Made by a program: the position numbers and the translations under genes. Of a stretch of 10,347 nucleotides of DNA, positions 1-8,241 are shown piece after piece. The stretch lies in contig PITI01000608.1 in NCBI GenBank assembly GCA_004325065.1, positions 1 through 10,347 of the forward strand. The letters run 5' to 3'. Origin of the DNA: Hamiltosporidium magnivora (Eukaryota > Microsporidia > Dubosqiidae). The notes below the pieces were generated by a model. That model made no database searches. It was not told the origin of the DNA and worked only from the letters and a program-made list of their open reading frames with translations. Each line of letters opens with the position of its first letter. Positions within the stretch are counted from its first letter, which is position 1.

Positions 1-1235
1 TTAAGTACTATAGACTGAATGTATGCCTCTATCATTAAAAATATTTGAAGCTTTTTAAGATACATTTTATGATATTTAGTTACAAAACAATTATAAATTC
101 TTTATTTTCTTTAAATAATAAATATATAGATAAAACTTAATTCATCTTTAAATATTTCTAATTTCTAAATATCAAAAGTATAATTTGTTATAAATATTAT
201 TCAAATATATTTTTTAAATATTTAAGATTTAACAATTATTATTTTGTTCAGTTTCAACAATCTGAAGTAAATTCTTATAAATTATATAATTTTAAAGTTT
301 CAATTATTATAAATAGATTTACTTTTTACTTTTTATTTTTTTATTTTTTATTTTTACCTTTTTAAATTCTAATAAAATATCAAATTGAATCCTACAACTC
401 ATTTTTTTTATTTCAAATCTCAAATCTTAAAGTAAATCTTCAAATGTCACTTTGTAGTTCATTCCTTTGATTTATATTTCGAAATTCTTAAATAAGGGGT
501 ATCTAGTCTATAGATTTTTTTTATACCAATAATTGGATTGGAGTAAAGTATTTTTATATGTATGTTACTGAAGTAACAAAGTGTTATACAACTGTAAAAT
601 ATAAATTATCTTTTAAGGATACAAATTTAGTATTAAAATTGTGTTTAACAGTGTAATTAGTCTTTATATTGTTTAATTAAAAAAAATCTTCTTTTACAAA
701 TTCTAAAGAATATAAAAAAATAGAGAAATGGAGAAATATAGAGAAATAGAGAACTCTTAAAAAATATAAAGAAATGGATAAATAGAGAAATTAAAAAAAA
801 AAACAGAGAAATAGAGAACTCTTAAAAAAAACCTGATCATTAATATTACTAAAACTACTTAAAATATTTGAAAAATAAAATTATTCAAAATAATTTCCAT
901 TTTTTTATTTATTTTCTTTTACCAAAAATAAGTAAAAAACTACAAAAAATATAATTAAAGAATACAAAAAAGTAAAAGAATTGTGATTAATATTTAACAA
1001 AATTTTATAATAAATTCCTTAACTTAACTTACATTTTTAAAATATAAATGTTTAAAATTAGAAATACTTTATCTATAAACATTGTTATACATACATTTAA
1101 ATCAGTGTGATTAAATAAAAAAAATAAATAAAAAAAAAAGATAAGAAAATTAACAACCAATAAATTTATATACTGTAAATGTCAATTTGATATTTTATTT
1201 ATAGAAATATTTGTTGGTTAAAAAATATTTTAAAA
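1..1235. other. A+T-rich intergenic DNA without a recognisable gene
   Basis: No open frame of convincing length or composition was found on either strand. The stretch is dominated by A and T runs, including a T-rich low-complexity block around 320-360 and A-rich blocks around 1110-1140. Unlike the later intergenic regions, I could not make out retroelement-like protein fragments here in the frames I read. The only structured element is the short purine-rich repeat cluster at 721-830. It probably serves as 5' flank of the gene at 1281, with most of it having no visible function. Confidence 0.6.
721..830. repeat. Purine-rich short repeat cluster with an exact 25-bp direct repeat
   Basis: The block is built from variants of the unit GAGAAATA (also GAGAAATG). 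It contains an exact 25-bp direct repeat at 740-764 and 805-829, whose start is AGAGAAATAGAGAACTC followed by a TTA6 run. The two copies start 65 bp apart, and the sequence between them has degenerate copies of the same unit. This looks like a decaying minisatellite or slippage product. No function is implied. Confidence 0.75.
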
Positions 1236-1280
1236 TATAAAAAAGCCATACGAAAAAAAAGTAAAGAAAAAAAGGAGAAT
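1236..1280 (+). promoter_or_regulatory. TATA-like box and purine-rich leader before the CSC1-like gene
   Basis: TATAAAAAA lies at 1236-1244, about 40 bp before the ATG at 1281. The leader is A-rich and carries GGAG at 1274-1277, three bases before the ATG. Microsporidian genes are described as having short leaders with CCC-like or GGG-like motifs just before the start; the GGAG could be a weak version of the latter. In DNA this A+T-rich a TATA-like match is weak evidence. Confidence 0.4.
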
Positions 1281-4004
1281 ATGGAAGAGGAAGATTTAGA
1301 TATAATTGCACAGAAACCGAAACTTTCTAGTAGTGACAGTGCTATCAAAGTTAATTTAATAACACAGATTGCTATATCTGTAGGCTGCCTCGTATTTTTT
1401 GTTATAGTGAGACCAAAAATGAAGTGGCTTTTTACGCCGAATACACGAAACAAACCCAAGCATCCTGGGTACGGATACGATGGATATTTTAGTTGGGTTT
1501 TACCAATACTAACGGTAGATGATGTTAAGCTTTTGTCTGTAATTGGACTGGACTGTTTTATGATGCTACAATCTTTAAAAATGCTGTACAGAATTTTTCT
1601 TGTGCTGATTTTTTTTACAGTTCCAACGCTTTGTTTTGTTTATTGGCACGGAAACAACCAAGAAGAAAATCTAAACCAACTTTTTTTAAAACTTTCTATA
1701 ACAAATTTTAAGAAAAAAGATATCAGAATTTGGCTTCCTGTTATTGCTGTACATTTGACTTCGTTGGTTATTTTTTATTTAGTTTATATTTATTATAAAA
1801 AATTTGTGCCTTTGAGACAAGCTTATATAAGAAATCCTGCTACTATGACTTCTATTCCCACACTCAAACGTATTTCTTTTGATTTATCTTCTGTTACAGA
1901 TGCAATTGAATATGTCAATATGCCAGCAAGAACACTATTGTTTACAAGATTGCCTTCGTTTATAGAAGACGATGATGATTTGGCGCAATTCGTTACTGCT
2001 TTAGGAGTTGGGGAAATAGAAGATTGTATTTTAGTAAGAAATACCAAAAACTTAAATAAATATTGTCAAGCCAAAGAAGTTTATATAAGAGAGATAGAAA
2101 GAGAAATCGATTACAGTTTCAGAAATATAAATGATTGGTCTGCCGACCACGTAGAAAAATGTGAAAAAAATATTTCTGGATTTGACAAAAAAAATGTAAT
2201 TTTAACAGCAGAACACAATTTTTCGGACCAAGTTTTTGAAGATGAAGAAAAAACAGAAATCGTAAAAAAATATTTTGCTGGCTTCAAATCTTTTAAAAGA
2301 AAACATAAAAAGAATGAAATAGCCTTGGATTTAAATCTTTCTAAATTACAAAAAACGTATCAAAAGATAAATGACGAAAAAATAGCTTTACACGATGTAA
2401 AAAAACCAGAAGATAAAGATGTCATAGAATTGATGGGAAAGAAAGAAGCATTGTTTCCAAGAGAAGATTACACAAGAAATGTCAGTTTTTTTTCTTTTTC
2501 TCATTTTATTCATATAAATAAGCACTATAAATATTTTACTTTGGAATTACCGGTATTTACTAAAACAGGATTTGTAACTTTTAAAAGTAAAAAAGCTGCA
2601 AATATTATTGCACAGTCACTGATTGGTTCAAAGGTTTTTTCATGTACGGCTACACCTGCACCTGCACCTAAGGATATTATTTGGGCGCATATCAATATGG
2701 GAGAGGTAGAAGCTTATTTTAAGAATATTATAGGAACTTTGGTATTTATAATTTTAATATTTGCTTTTTATACTTTGGTTTTTATTTTGACTGGTTTTCT
2801 TCATTTAAATAAGTTAGAACAGAAATTTCCAAATATAAAAATAATTACGAAATTCAAAACGGTCAAAGAATCTTTTGATGGAATTGTCACACCTTTAATT
2901 TATAATGCATTACTTTGTTTGGCACCTATTTTTCTTACTGCTTTGTCGTACTCTGAAGGTGTTCATTGCTACTCATTATTACAGTATAAAATGATGGATA
3001 GATACGGGCTTTTTCTTCTCTTTAATGGTTTTTTGGCTTTGATGTTTACTTCTACGTTTTTTACGATGTTTAAAGACTTATACACCGGTGAAAAACAGTT
3101 TGGAGAGGTTATAGAAGATATAGGTAAGTCACTTATCGATTCGGCTGTATTTTTTTCTAATACAATAATTCAGAGAGCGCTGATGGGAAATGTAATGTTT
3201 CTTTTGAAGCCTTTAAACATTTTTATTCAGTATTTCGTGGATCATTTTGGTGATGAAAAGACACGAAGAGAAAAAATCGAATCTCGATATCCGGTAAGTT
3301 TAGACTTTGGTTTTATTTATCCGACTGTGCTTTTATGTTTTCCTATGACACTTTCTTATAGTGTGATAAGTCCTTTAATATTATTTATAGGTGCCTTTTA
3401 TTATATTACGACGTACCTTGTCTTTAAAAATGAATGTTTATACGCAGTTGGTAATAATTTTGAAGCTGGTGGTATACATTGGGATCTTGTGTGTAAATAT
3501 GTTATTTATTCTTTAATTATATTTCAAAGCTGCTCTGCAGCTCAAATATTTGTACTTGGATCTAAATTAGGAGCATTTTCAATTATACCTATGATTATAA
3601 TTACAGTTTATTTTAAAAAAGGTATAGAAACGATGTTTACAAAATCTTGTAATTACTATCCGTTGAATGTACAAGAAGAACAATATATTGATGAGTTTAG
3701 TGCTAAAGTATTACAGGAACGAACTCTTTTACTTGAAGATTGGGATGAAACAGCAGATGATATTGATATTGATAGTGTGGGACTTGATAGTCTAGGCTTT
3801 TGTGATGTGGAGGAACAAGGAAAGAAATTTCCTTATCGTGATCCGAGTTTATTTTCTTCATTTTCTAGATTATTTTTACCACACAATTTCATAAAAACGA
3901 TGTGTTTTATTGAAAAATATGATAAAAACAATATCTTTAAGATGAGAGATGAGACAGAAGAGAGTAAGGGATTTTTTGGTTGGATTTTGAGTTGGTTTAA
4001 ATAA
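1281..4004 (+). CDS. CSC1/OSCA-family (DUF221) calcium-permeable osmosensitive channel-like protein
   Basis: This is an intact 907-residue polytopic membrane protein in one exon. The family forms mechanically or osmotically gated cation channels related to TMEM16 proteins (yeast Csc1/Phm7/Rsn1, plant OSCA). Hydrophobic segments lie near residues 22-44, 101-121, 149-172, 484-508, 536-558, 575-597, 617-640, 670-712, 733-753 and 757-778. Residues about 175-480 form the large charged cytosolic domain between the third and fourth segments. The junction motif APAPKDIIW (460-468) corresponds to the family's AP.P.D..W. Residues 642-790 (KPLNIF, YPVSLDFGFIYP, NNFEAGGIHW) match the conserved 7TM block. 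The C-terminal tail has an acidic stretch (819-833) and ends in aromatic FFGWILSWFK. Length is close to the family norm. The ATG at 1281 follows an A-rich leader, and the first transmembrane segment comes soon after it. In the cell it should sit in the plasma or an internal membrane. Family is secure; ion selectivity and role are inferred. Confidence 0.93.
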   Translation: MEEEDLDIIAQKPKLSSSDSAIKVNLITQIAISVGCLVFFVIVRPKMKWLFTPNTRNKPKHPGYGYDGYFSWVLPILTVDDVKLLSVIGLDCFMMLQSLKMLYRIFLVLIFFTVPTLCFVYWHGNNQEENLNQLFLKLSITNFKKKDIRIWLPVIAVHLTSLVIFYLVYIYYKKFVPLRQAYIRNPATMTSIPTLKRISFDLSSVTDAIEYVNMPARTLLFTRLPSFIEDDDDLAQFVTALGVGEIEDCILVRNTKNLNKYCQAKEVYIREIEREIDYSFRNINDWSADHVEKCEKNISGFDKKNVILTAEHNFSDQVFEDEEKTEIVKKYFAGFKSFKRKHKKNEIALDLNLSKLQKTYQKINDEKIALHDVKKPEDKDVIELMGKKEALFPREDYTRNVSFFSFSHFIHINKHYKYFTLELPVFTKTGFVTFKSKKAANIIAQSLIGSKVFSCTATPAPAPKDIIWAHINMGEVEAYFKNIIGTLVFIILIFAFYTLVFILTGFLHLNKLEQKFPNIKIITKFKTVKESFDGIVTPLIYNALLCLAPIFLTALSYSEGVHCYSLLQYKMMDRYGLFLLFNGFLALMFTSTFFTMFKDLYTGEKQFGEVIEDIGKSLIDSAVFFSNTIIQRALMGNVMFLLKPLNIFIQYFVDHFGDEKTRREKIESRYPVSLDFGFIYPTVLLCFPMTLSYSVISPLILFIGAFYYITTYLVFKNECLYAVGNNFEAGGIHWDLVCKYVIYSLIIFQSCSAAQIFVLGSKLGAFSIIPMIIITVYFKKGIETMFTKSCNYYPLNVQEEQYIDEFSAKVLQERTLLLEDWDETADDIDIDSVGLDSLGFCDVEEQGKKFPYRDPSLFSSFSRLFLPHNFIKTMCFIEKYDKNNIFKMRDETEESKGFFGWILSWFK

Positions 4005-4005
4005 A
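4000..4005 (+). terminator. Possible polyadenylation signal overlapping the stop codon
   Basis: AATAAA at 4000-4005 overlaps the TAA stop at 4002-4004 and is followed by an A run and then a T run. Signals this close to the stop codon fit microsporidian genes with very short 3' ends. In A+T-rich sequence the match could also be chance. Confidence 0.4.
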
Positions 4006-4984
4006 AAAAAATTTATACTTTTTTTTGCGTTTCTCTACCAATTAAAAATATCTTTTAGGTTTCCTATTTTTTCGTTGGTGAATTTATTTGACGTATTGTT
4101 TTTTTAACGAATGAATTCTTTTTTTTCTTCAAATCATCCTTTTTTTATCTTTTGTTCATTTATTTTCTTGAAATTTGATATGTAATTTTGTCGGAGTTTG
4201 TGAAAAAGTTTATTTGTCTGGCGAATGTTAAAGCTAATGGTAAGATTATTTAATGATATAAATTTAGGGTTTTTTTGTTTTTTAGAAGTAATTATATTTG
4301 GTTTACATCTCTAATTTTTCTTTATATTTTGATAATTCATGATTAATCTAAAATTATATTTTAGTTATTTCTAGTTCCGGAAAATAATTTAATAGCCATA
4401 AAATTAATCTAAAATTTTGAAACTACGTTGTATGGTTATTAGTGCAATGTTTGGTTAGTTATATTTACCACTTAGGTTAGTATATTCATGTGTTTTAAGG
4501 AAATATACTTGATTTTCGTGAACTTCATTTGTATTAGAAAAAAAGAATATACATGTTTTTTTCGTATAAATTAATATCAATAGAACTTTTTTGCTGTCTT
4601 TTTGCTTCTTCTTATGGAGCAAAGATAACCAAATTAAAAACCATCTGCTTGGCAATGAGTAGTTATAATTGTTAGAAAATCATTTTTTAGATTTTGGTGG
4701 GATATAATTCACATTGCATCTATAGGTAAATCTCGTATAATCCCGAATTACAACAAATTAAAAGAAAGAAATAAGAAATTTCCATCTGTTCATCTAGACA
4801 CCGAGATGTAAAAGATGGTAGGAATAATTGTGTAAATATTTAAAAACCTCAATGCAAACAAATAAATTATTCCAACAGAAAAAAATCTTGAGTCACATTT
4901 CTTCTAGAAAAAATTGCAAAAAAATGTTTTCCTTTAGATTGAATTCCTTCGGATTTAATTAAGACCAATATTTATGTTTACAAT
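4005..4984. other. Intergenic DNA with nothing recognisable
   Basis: I read this stretch on both strands. The longest open frame, 66 codons on the minus strand at 4455-4655, is Lys- and aromatic-rich, matches no family I know, and has no upstream signal. Some of the stretch may be 3' untranslated sequence of the LINE remnant that ends near 4985, because that element runs on the minus strand towards this region. I cannot show this. Confidence 0.5.
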
Positions 4985-6205
4985 TTTAAAATCAGTTTAA
5001 TTATCATCTTGCTGGTATAAGTCTCACTAAGAGCTCAAACTACAATCAACTTTTATCTTTCACGATAAAGAGTTCGTTTTCTCATTTAGCTATGCCCAAA
5101 CTACTAAGATATTTCTTAAATCATCGAATTTTAGGGCAAATAATAAGTTGAAAGACTATCGGATTTCCCATTCATTGCTTTTTCAGTCATATTTCTGATA
5201 TTCTTTCAATTTCGATAAAATAAACTTAAGATCTAGTATAAATTTATAGGGATTTATATTTTTAGATTTTTTCCATTCTATTAGCTAGTTTAGTGTTAAT
5301 TTCATAAATTTTAAAAGATAATTCGTTCCACTATGCCTAGCATCGCTTCGTTTCTTAGATTAAATTTTGTTTTTAATAGCCTAAAAATCTGATAAGGCCA
5401 GTAAAAAACCATTTCATCGTGCTATTATTCCTCTACCTCAAACTTCTAGATTTTTAGATTCTTCTTGCGAGCTTAATATTTTTTTATTTCTTGATTTTCT
5501 TTCCACTTTATTTCTGCACTTTGTCGTTGTTATCAGTCAGAAAAACTCTTAGATATTTAAAAGAAGATATTTTTTGGTTTCTCGATGCGATTATGATTTT
5601 GTTTTACTCCCATTTATAAAAAGACTCGCTTCTCGGGATTCATTGCGACTTGTCTGAAATTTGTCAAAGATCTTCGGGTTTCTTTGCCAAGATGCATATG
5701 TAATTATCGTAGTCATGTATTTATACTTCTTTGTTGAACAGAGTTTTTTTTTTCTAAGTATCTTTTACCTTTCAAATAGCTTTTTCAAGCGTCATATTTA
5801 AATGCATAAGAGAGAGCAAATCTCTTAATATTTCTGGCCGAAAAAATTCAGAATTTGTTTTATTCGTATTTTTTTAATTGGTCTTACAATCTTCTCGGAT
5901 ATCTTCAGCTCGAATAGTGTTTCAAAATGAAAGTTTAGATAAACACTATAAGCTTGCGCACAGTCTGAAAGGCTGAAGAATGTTTTAATGTGTTCTCAAC
6001 ATTTTTGAGTGAATCGTTTGCGGTAGATATTTGATTAGTCGTTGAATTTTTGGTTTCTAAAACTAGCTTGAAGTTTCCTGAACATCTTCTAGATTTGGCT
6101 CAAGAAATTTACAATATATTTGAACCGAACAATATTAGTAGATTTCAGAAAGAATTTACTTCATAAAAAGTACTTTCATTAATTATTCCCCATCAATATT
6201 TTTTA
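4985..6205 (-). pseudogene. Decayed non-LTR (LINE-type) retrotransposon reverse transcriptase, 5'-truncated
   Basis: No single frame is open, but the minus strand carries a collinear series of LINE reverse-transcriptase motifs in alternating frames. In order: KFLEPNLEDVQ then NSTTNQIS (family RSTTDQI, 6045-6028); ELKISEKIVRPIK (5911-5873; family EL.IP.KLI.LIK); a relic of the GLRQGD..S/LFNL.LEK block ending LNMTLEKAI (to 5775); TLFNKEV (5744-5724); DYDNYICILAKKPEDL (5714-5667), where the catalytic YADD should be; NFRQVAMNPEKRVFL (to 5617; family GL.MN..KT); SSFKYLRVFLTDNND (5567-5523; family F.YLG); LRNEAMLGIVER (5358-5323); FKIYEI (from 5315); and IEIERISEI (to 5190), the usual C-terminal region. 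Stops and frameshifts occur throughout and the YADD is destroyed, so it is inactive. The endonuclease half is absent, typical of 5' truncation during LINE insertion. Clade not assigned; end points approximate. Confidence 0.8.
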
Positions 6206-6433
6206 AGTAAAATCCTAGCAAATTTTATATTTTCCCGTAGTTATTACCTTCTTTAAAGATTTTTAAATTAACTACAAATTTATCATATATAAATCAGAAA
6301 TATTTATGTTAATAAATTCAAAATAAAATACTCATCTTTCTTTTTATTGATTTCTCTTCTATAGAATTATACTCATTGAGATTCTTTTACTTCATTTTTT
6401 TAATACCGAATTTTAAAACAATTTCAATCAATC

Positions 6434-6456
6434 TTTAAATTATCTACCCTTTATTT
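6434..6456 (+). promoter_or_regulatory. TTTAAAT box and CCC start-proximal motif
   Basis: TTTAAAT at 6434-6440 and CCC at 6447-6449 lie just before the ATG at 6457, with 7 nt between CCC and ATG. A CCC-like motif a few bases upstream of the start codon is a known transcription signal across Microsporidia. It stands out here because C-runs are rare in this A+T-rich DNA. It supports both the start choice and the organism assignment. Confidence 0.65.
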
Positions 6457-6894
6457 ATGGAAAATAATTATTATCCAAAGCTGTTTAATACCGGGCAAAA
6501 AGAAAAAACCAAAGAATGTGTAGAAACAAAAGAAGAAGATTCGGAAGTTCCTTTACTATCACTAGAAGACGAAACACTATTATCTAGAAATCCATGTACA
6601 AGAAGATATGTTACAGTATTTGGTTTTTCTTTACAAAATTCTGATTATGTAATTTCTCAGATAAAAAAATGCGGAGAAATTAAAAGAATCGAGTATGGAA
6701 AGAATTGGGTTGATGTGGAATTCGAATATGACTATGAAATATCGAAGTGTTTGGCTTTAAACAATATAAAAATAAATGGAGAAATTATAGGTTGTTTTAG
6801 AAATGGAATACATGTGGCGAAAACAAAAGATGTTTTTTCTACTCAAAGAAAAGGATTAATTGGTAGAATTCTTGAATACTTTCTTGGTAGATAA
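6457..6894 (+). CDS. Nup53/Nup35-type nucleoporin, minimal RRM-like form
   Basis: This is an intact 145-residue protein. Residues 1-48 are charged and probably disordered. Residues about 49-120 form a Nup35/Nup53-type RRM (MPPN fold): the first strand YVTVFGF (51-57), helix NSDYVISQIKKCGEI, NWVDVEFEY in the central strand (83-91), helix YEISKCLALN, then INGEIIGCFRNG. The RNP aromatic residues of RNA-binding RRMs are not obvious; in this family the fold dimerises rather than binding RNA. The C-terminal IGRILEYFLGR (135-145) fits the short amphipathic membrane-binding helix at the end of fungal and animal Nup53. Known homologues are 300-500 residues and carry FG or linear-motif regions, which are missing here. 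It should act as an inner-ring nuclear pore component at the nuclear membrane. The start is supported by the CCC motif upstream. No close polyadenylation signal was seen. Confidence 0.85.
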   Translation: MENNYYPKLFNTGQKEKTKECVETKEEDSEVPLLSLEDETLLSRNPCTRRYVTVFGFSLQNSDYVISQIKKCGEIKRIEYGKNWVDVEFEYDYEISKCLALNNIKINGEIIGCFRNGIHVAKTKDVFSTQRKGLIGRILEYFLGR

Positions 6895-7144
6895 TTTTAT
6901 ATAATTTTTTTTTTAATTTTATTCATTTTATATCTTTCTAGCTAAAAATTAAATATGAATGTTTCTGATATTTTTTTTCTTTTCTTCATATGTAAATAGA
7001 TTTTTAAATGTAATCATTAGGCATAAATAAATATGAAAGACTTAAAAATTTCAAAAAGAAAAACAAAAACTGGCTGTTTAACATTATGAAAGGATTTAAA
7101 AGCAAAAATTGAAGGAAACTAAAATTATGATATTTACCAAATCT

Positions 7145-7784
7145 TATGATTTTTATTTAATTATAAAATATATGATTGAACTCTTTTACAGAGGATATAT
7201 CATAATTGATCAGTTAATAAGTACAATATCATTCTTCATTTGATACATCAAATCCCTCATTTGGATCGAGGTATCTGGTTGTGAATAGCCGTAGATCGAC
7301 AACTTTTTTTAGATATATTCCATACAGAAATATTTTCACCTACACTGACTTACTGAATATTTTTGAAGCTATAAATCAGGATTGGTTCAGGTGTATGATT
7401 ATAGCAATAAAAATAAGTTTGGAAGACTGTCTGAAATTTCGTGTTCGCTTACTGAAGCTACCGAGGTGGTTTAGATGTGCTATTACATTCGATGTCACAA
7501 AAAATGCACAATTTTGGACAAACTAGAGGAGAAAAAATGAAATCAAAACTAAACGTATCTTTAATCGCTTGATATATTGTAGTATTGAAAATTATACTAG
7601 TAAAACGTCGAAGATAAAAAATTTGAATTAAATCCAGGGGATTTTGGAGAAATATATAAACAGTCTATACTTTGAAATTGAATTTTTATATAAATTTGTT
7701 AGCAGCAAAATACTAAATTTCATTGTTCTAATTACTGATGAATATGTTTATACACATAATATAATACTAAAAGAGACCCCAAAG
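7145..7784 (+). pseudogene. Ty3/gypsy reverse transcriptase remnant
   Basis: KYMIELFYRGYI (7166-7201) fits the lead-in helix before RT motif 1. A frame change near 7240 is followed by one frame running from 7221 through the domain with in-frame stops at 7524 and after 7620. In that frame, SRYLVVNSRR resembles SP.V.V.KK, IPYRNIF resembles VDYR.LN, and the next ~40 residues to AITFDV align without gaps to the family stretch ending in K.TAF. Then follow RIFNRLIY (7554-7577) and ILEKYINSLYFEIEFLYKF (7641-7697), like the L..L......K..F....+.FLG block. The YxDD motif that should fall between the last two is not recognisable. An 81-codon stretch from GTG 7281 is open by chance and has no ATG, so it should not be called a gene. 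Confidence 0.6.
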
Positions 7785-7977
7785 TAATAGCCAGACATAA
7801 TATATGATATGGTAATACAAATGTAATGATAAGCCTATGTTGCTGTAAAGAACTTACGAAATAGAATTCTGTAGTCAATAATTTTCTATGATTATCTTGA
7901 TTGACTAAAGTAATAAAAAAATTCGTGAGTTTAAAATAAGATTTTAAAAATATAAGAGCAAGTTTAATTTGAATTCA

Positions 7978-8170
7978 ATCGAACAAAAAGATTTTCGGAA
8001 ATGTTAAATGCAAAAAAATGAACCCCCTATATATCCTTGATAATAGATTAATATGATGAAGGGATGAAAAAAATTTAGAAAGCGAACAATTTATTGAGAT
8101 ATTTCTAGGTTTCTAATATCAAGGTATATCTTAATATATTTATTCTAAAGTTGATAGAATAAAATTATAA
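7978..8170 (+). pseudogene. RNase H remnant of the same Ty3/gypsy element
   Basis: NRTKRFSEMLNAKK (from about 7976) resembles the C..AF..LK stretch before the RNase H. NPLYILDNRLI (8021-8053) sits where KPF.L.TDAS is expected. EKNLESEQFIEIFLGF (8066-8113), followed by YQGIS and YIYSK, fits EKNYS..E.E.LAI...L....YLYG. The first aspartate context and the TDAS signature are lost. The domain lies between the RT and integrase remnants, as the order requires. On its own it would not be convincing; position supports it. Confidence 0.45.
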
Positions 8171-8241
8171 TTTGTGATTTTATTTGTGCAACAAAAAAAT
8201 GACACAGTCATGTATGATGATTATTTTATATTTTTTAACTT

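Noticed and set aside
496..512. GGGGTATCTAGTC on the plus strand, whose reverse complement resembles the GATACCC box of small-subunit rRNA, with an AAAGGAAT-like word about 40 bp further along the minus strand
   Set aside because: No other conserved rRNA boxes or decoding-site sequences were found around it, spacing is wrong for rRNA, and microsporidia lack a mitochondrial genome. Most likely chance.
563..578. Perfect 7-bp inverted repeat with 2-bp spacer (TGTTACT/AGTAACA)
   Set aside because: Short inverted repeats are expected by chance in A+T-rich DNA, and no gene or element boundary is adjacent.
1199..1459. 86-codon minus-strand open frame across the start of the channel gene
   Set aside because: It is antisense to the strongly supported CSC1-like gene and its leader, with no family similarity.
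1823..2047. 74-codon minus-strand open frame
   Set aside because: Lies wholly inside the CSC1-like gene on the opposite strand; shadow frame.
4455..4655. 66-codon minus-strand open frame in the intergenic region
   Set aside because: Low-complexity Lys- and aromatic-rich translation, no recognisable family and no upstream signal.
7281..7526. 81-codon plus-strand open frame as a real gene
   Set aside because: Starts with GTG, not ATG, and its translation fits the middle of a Ty3/gypsy reverse transcriptase that continues on both sides with stops; treated as part of a pseudogene.
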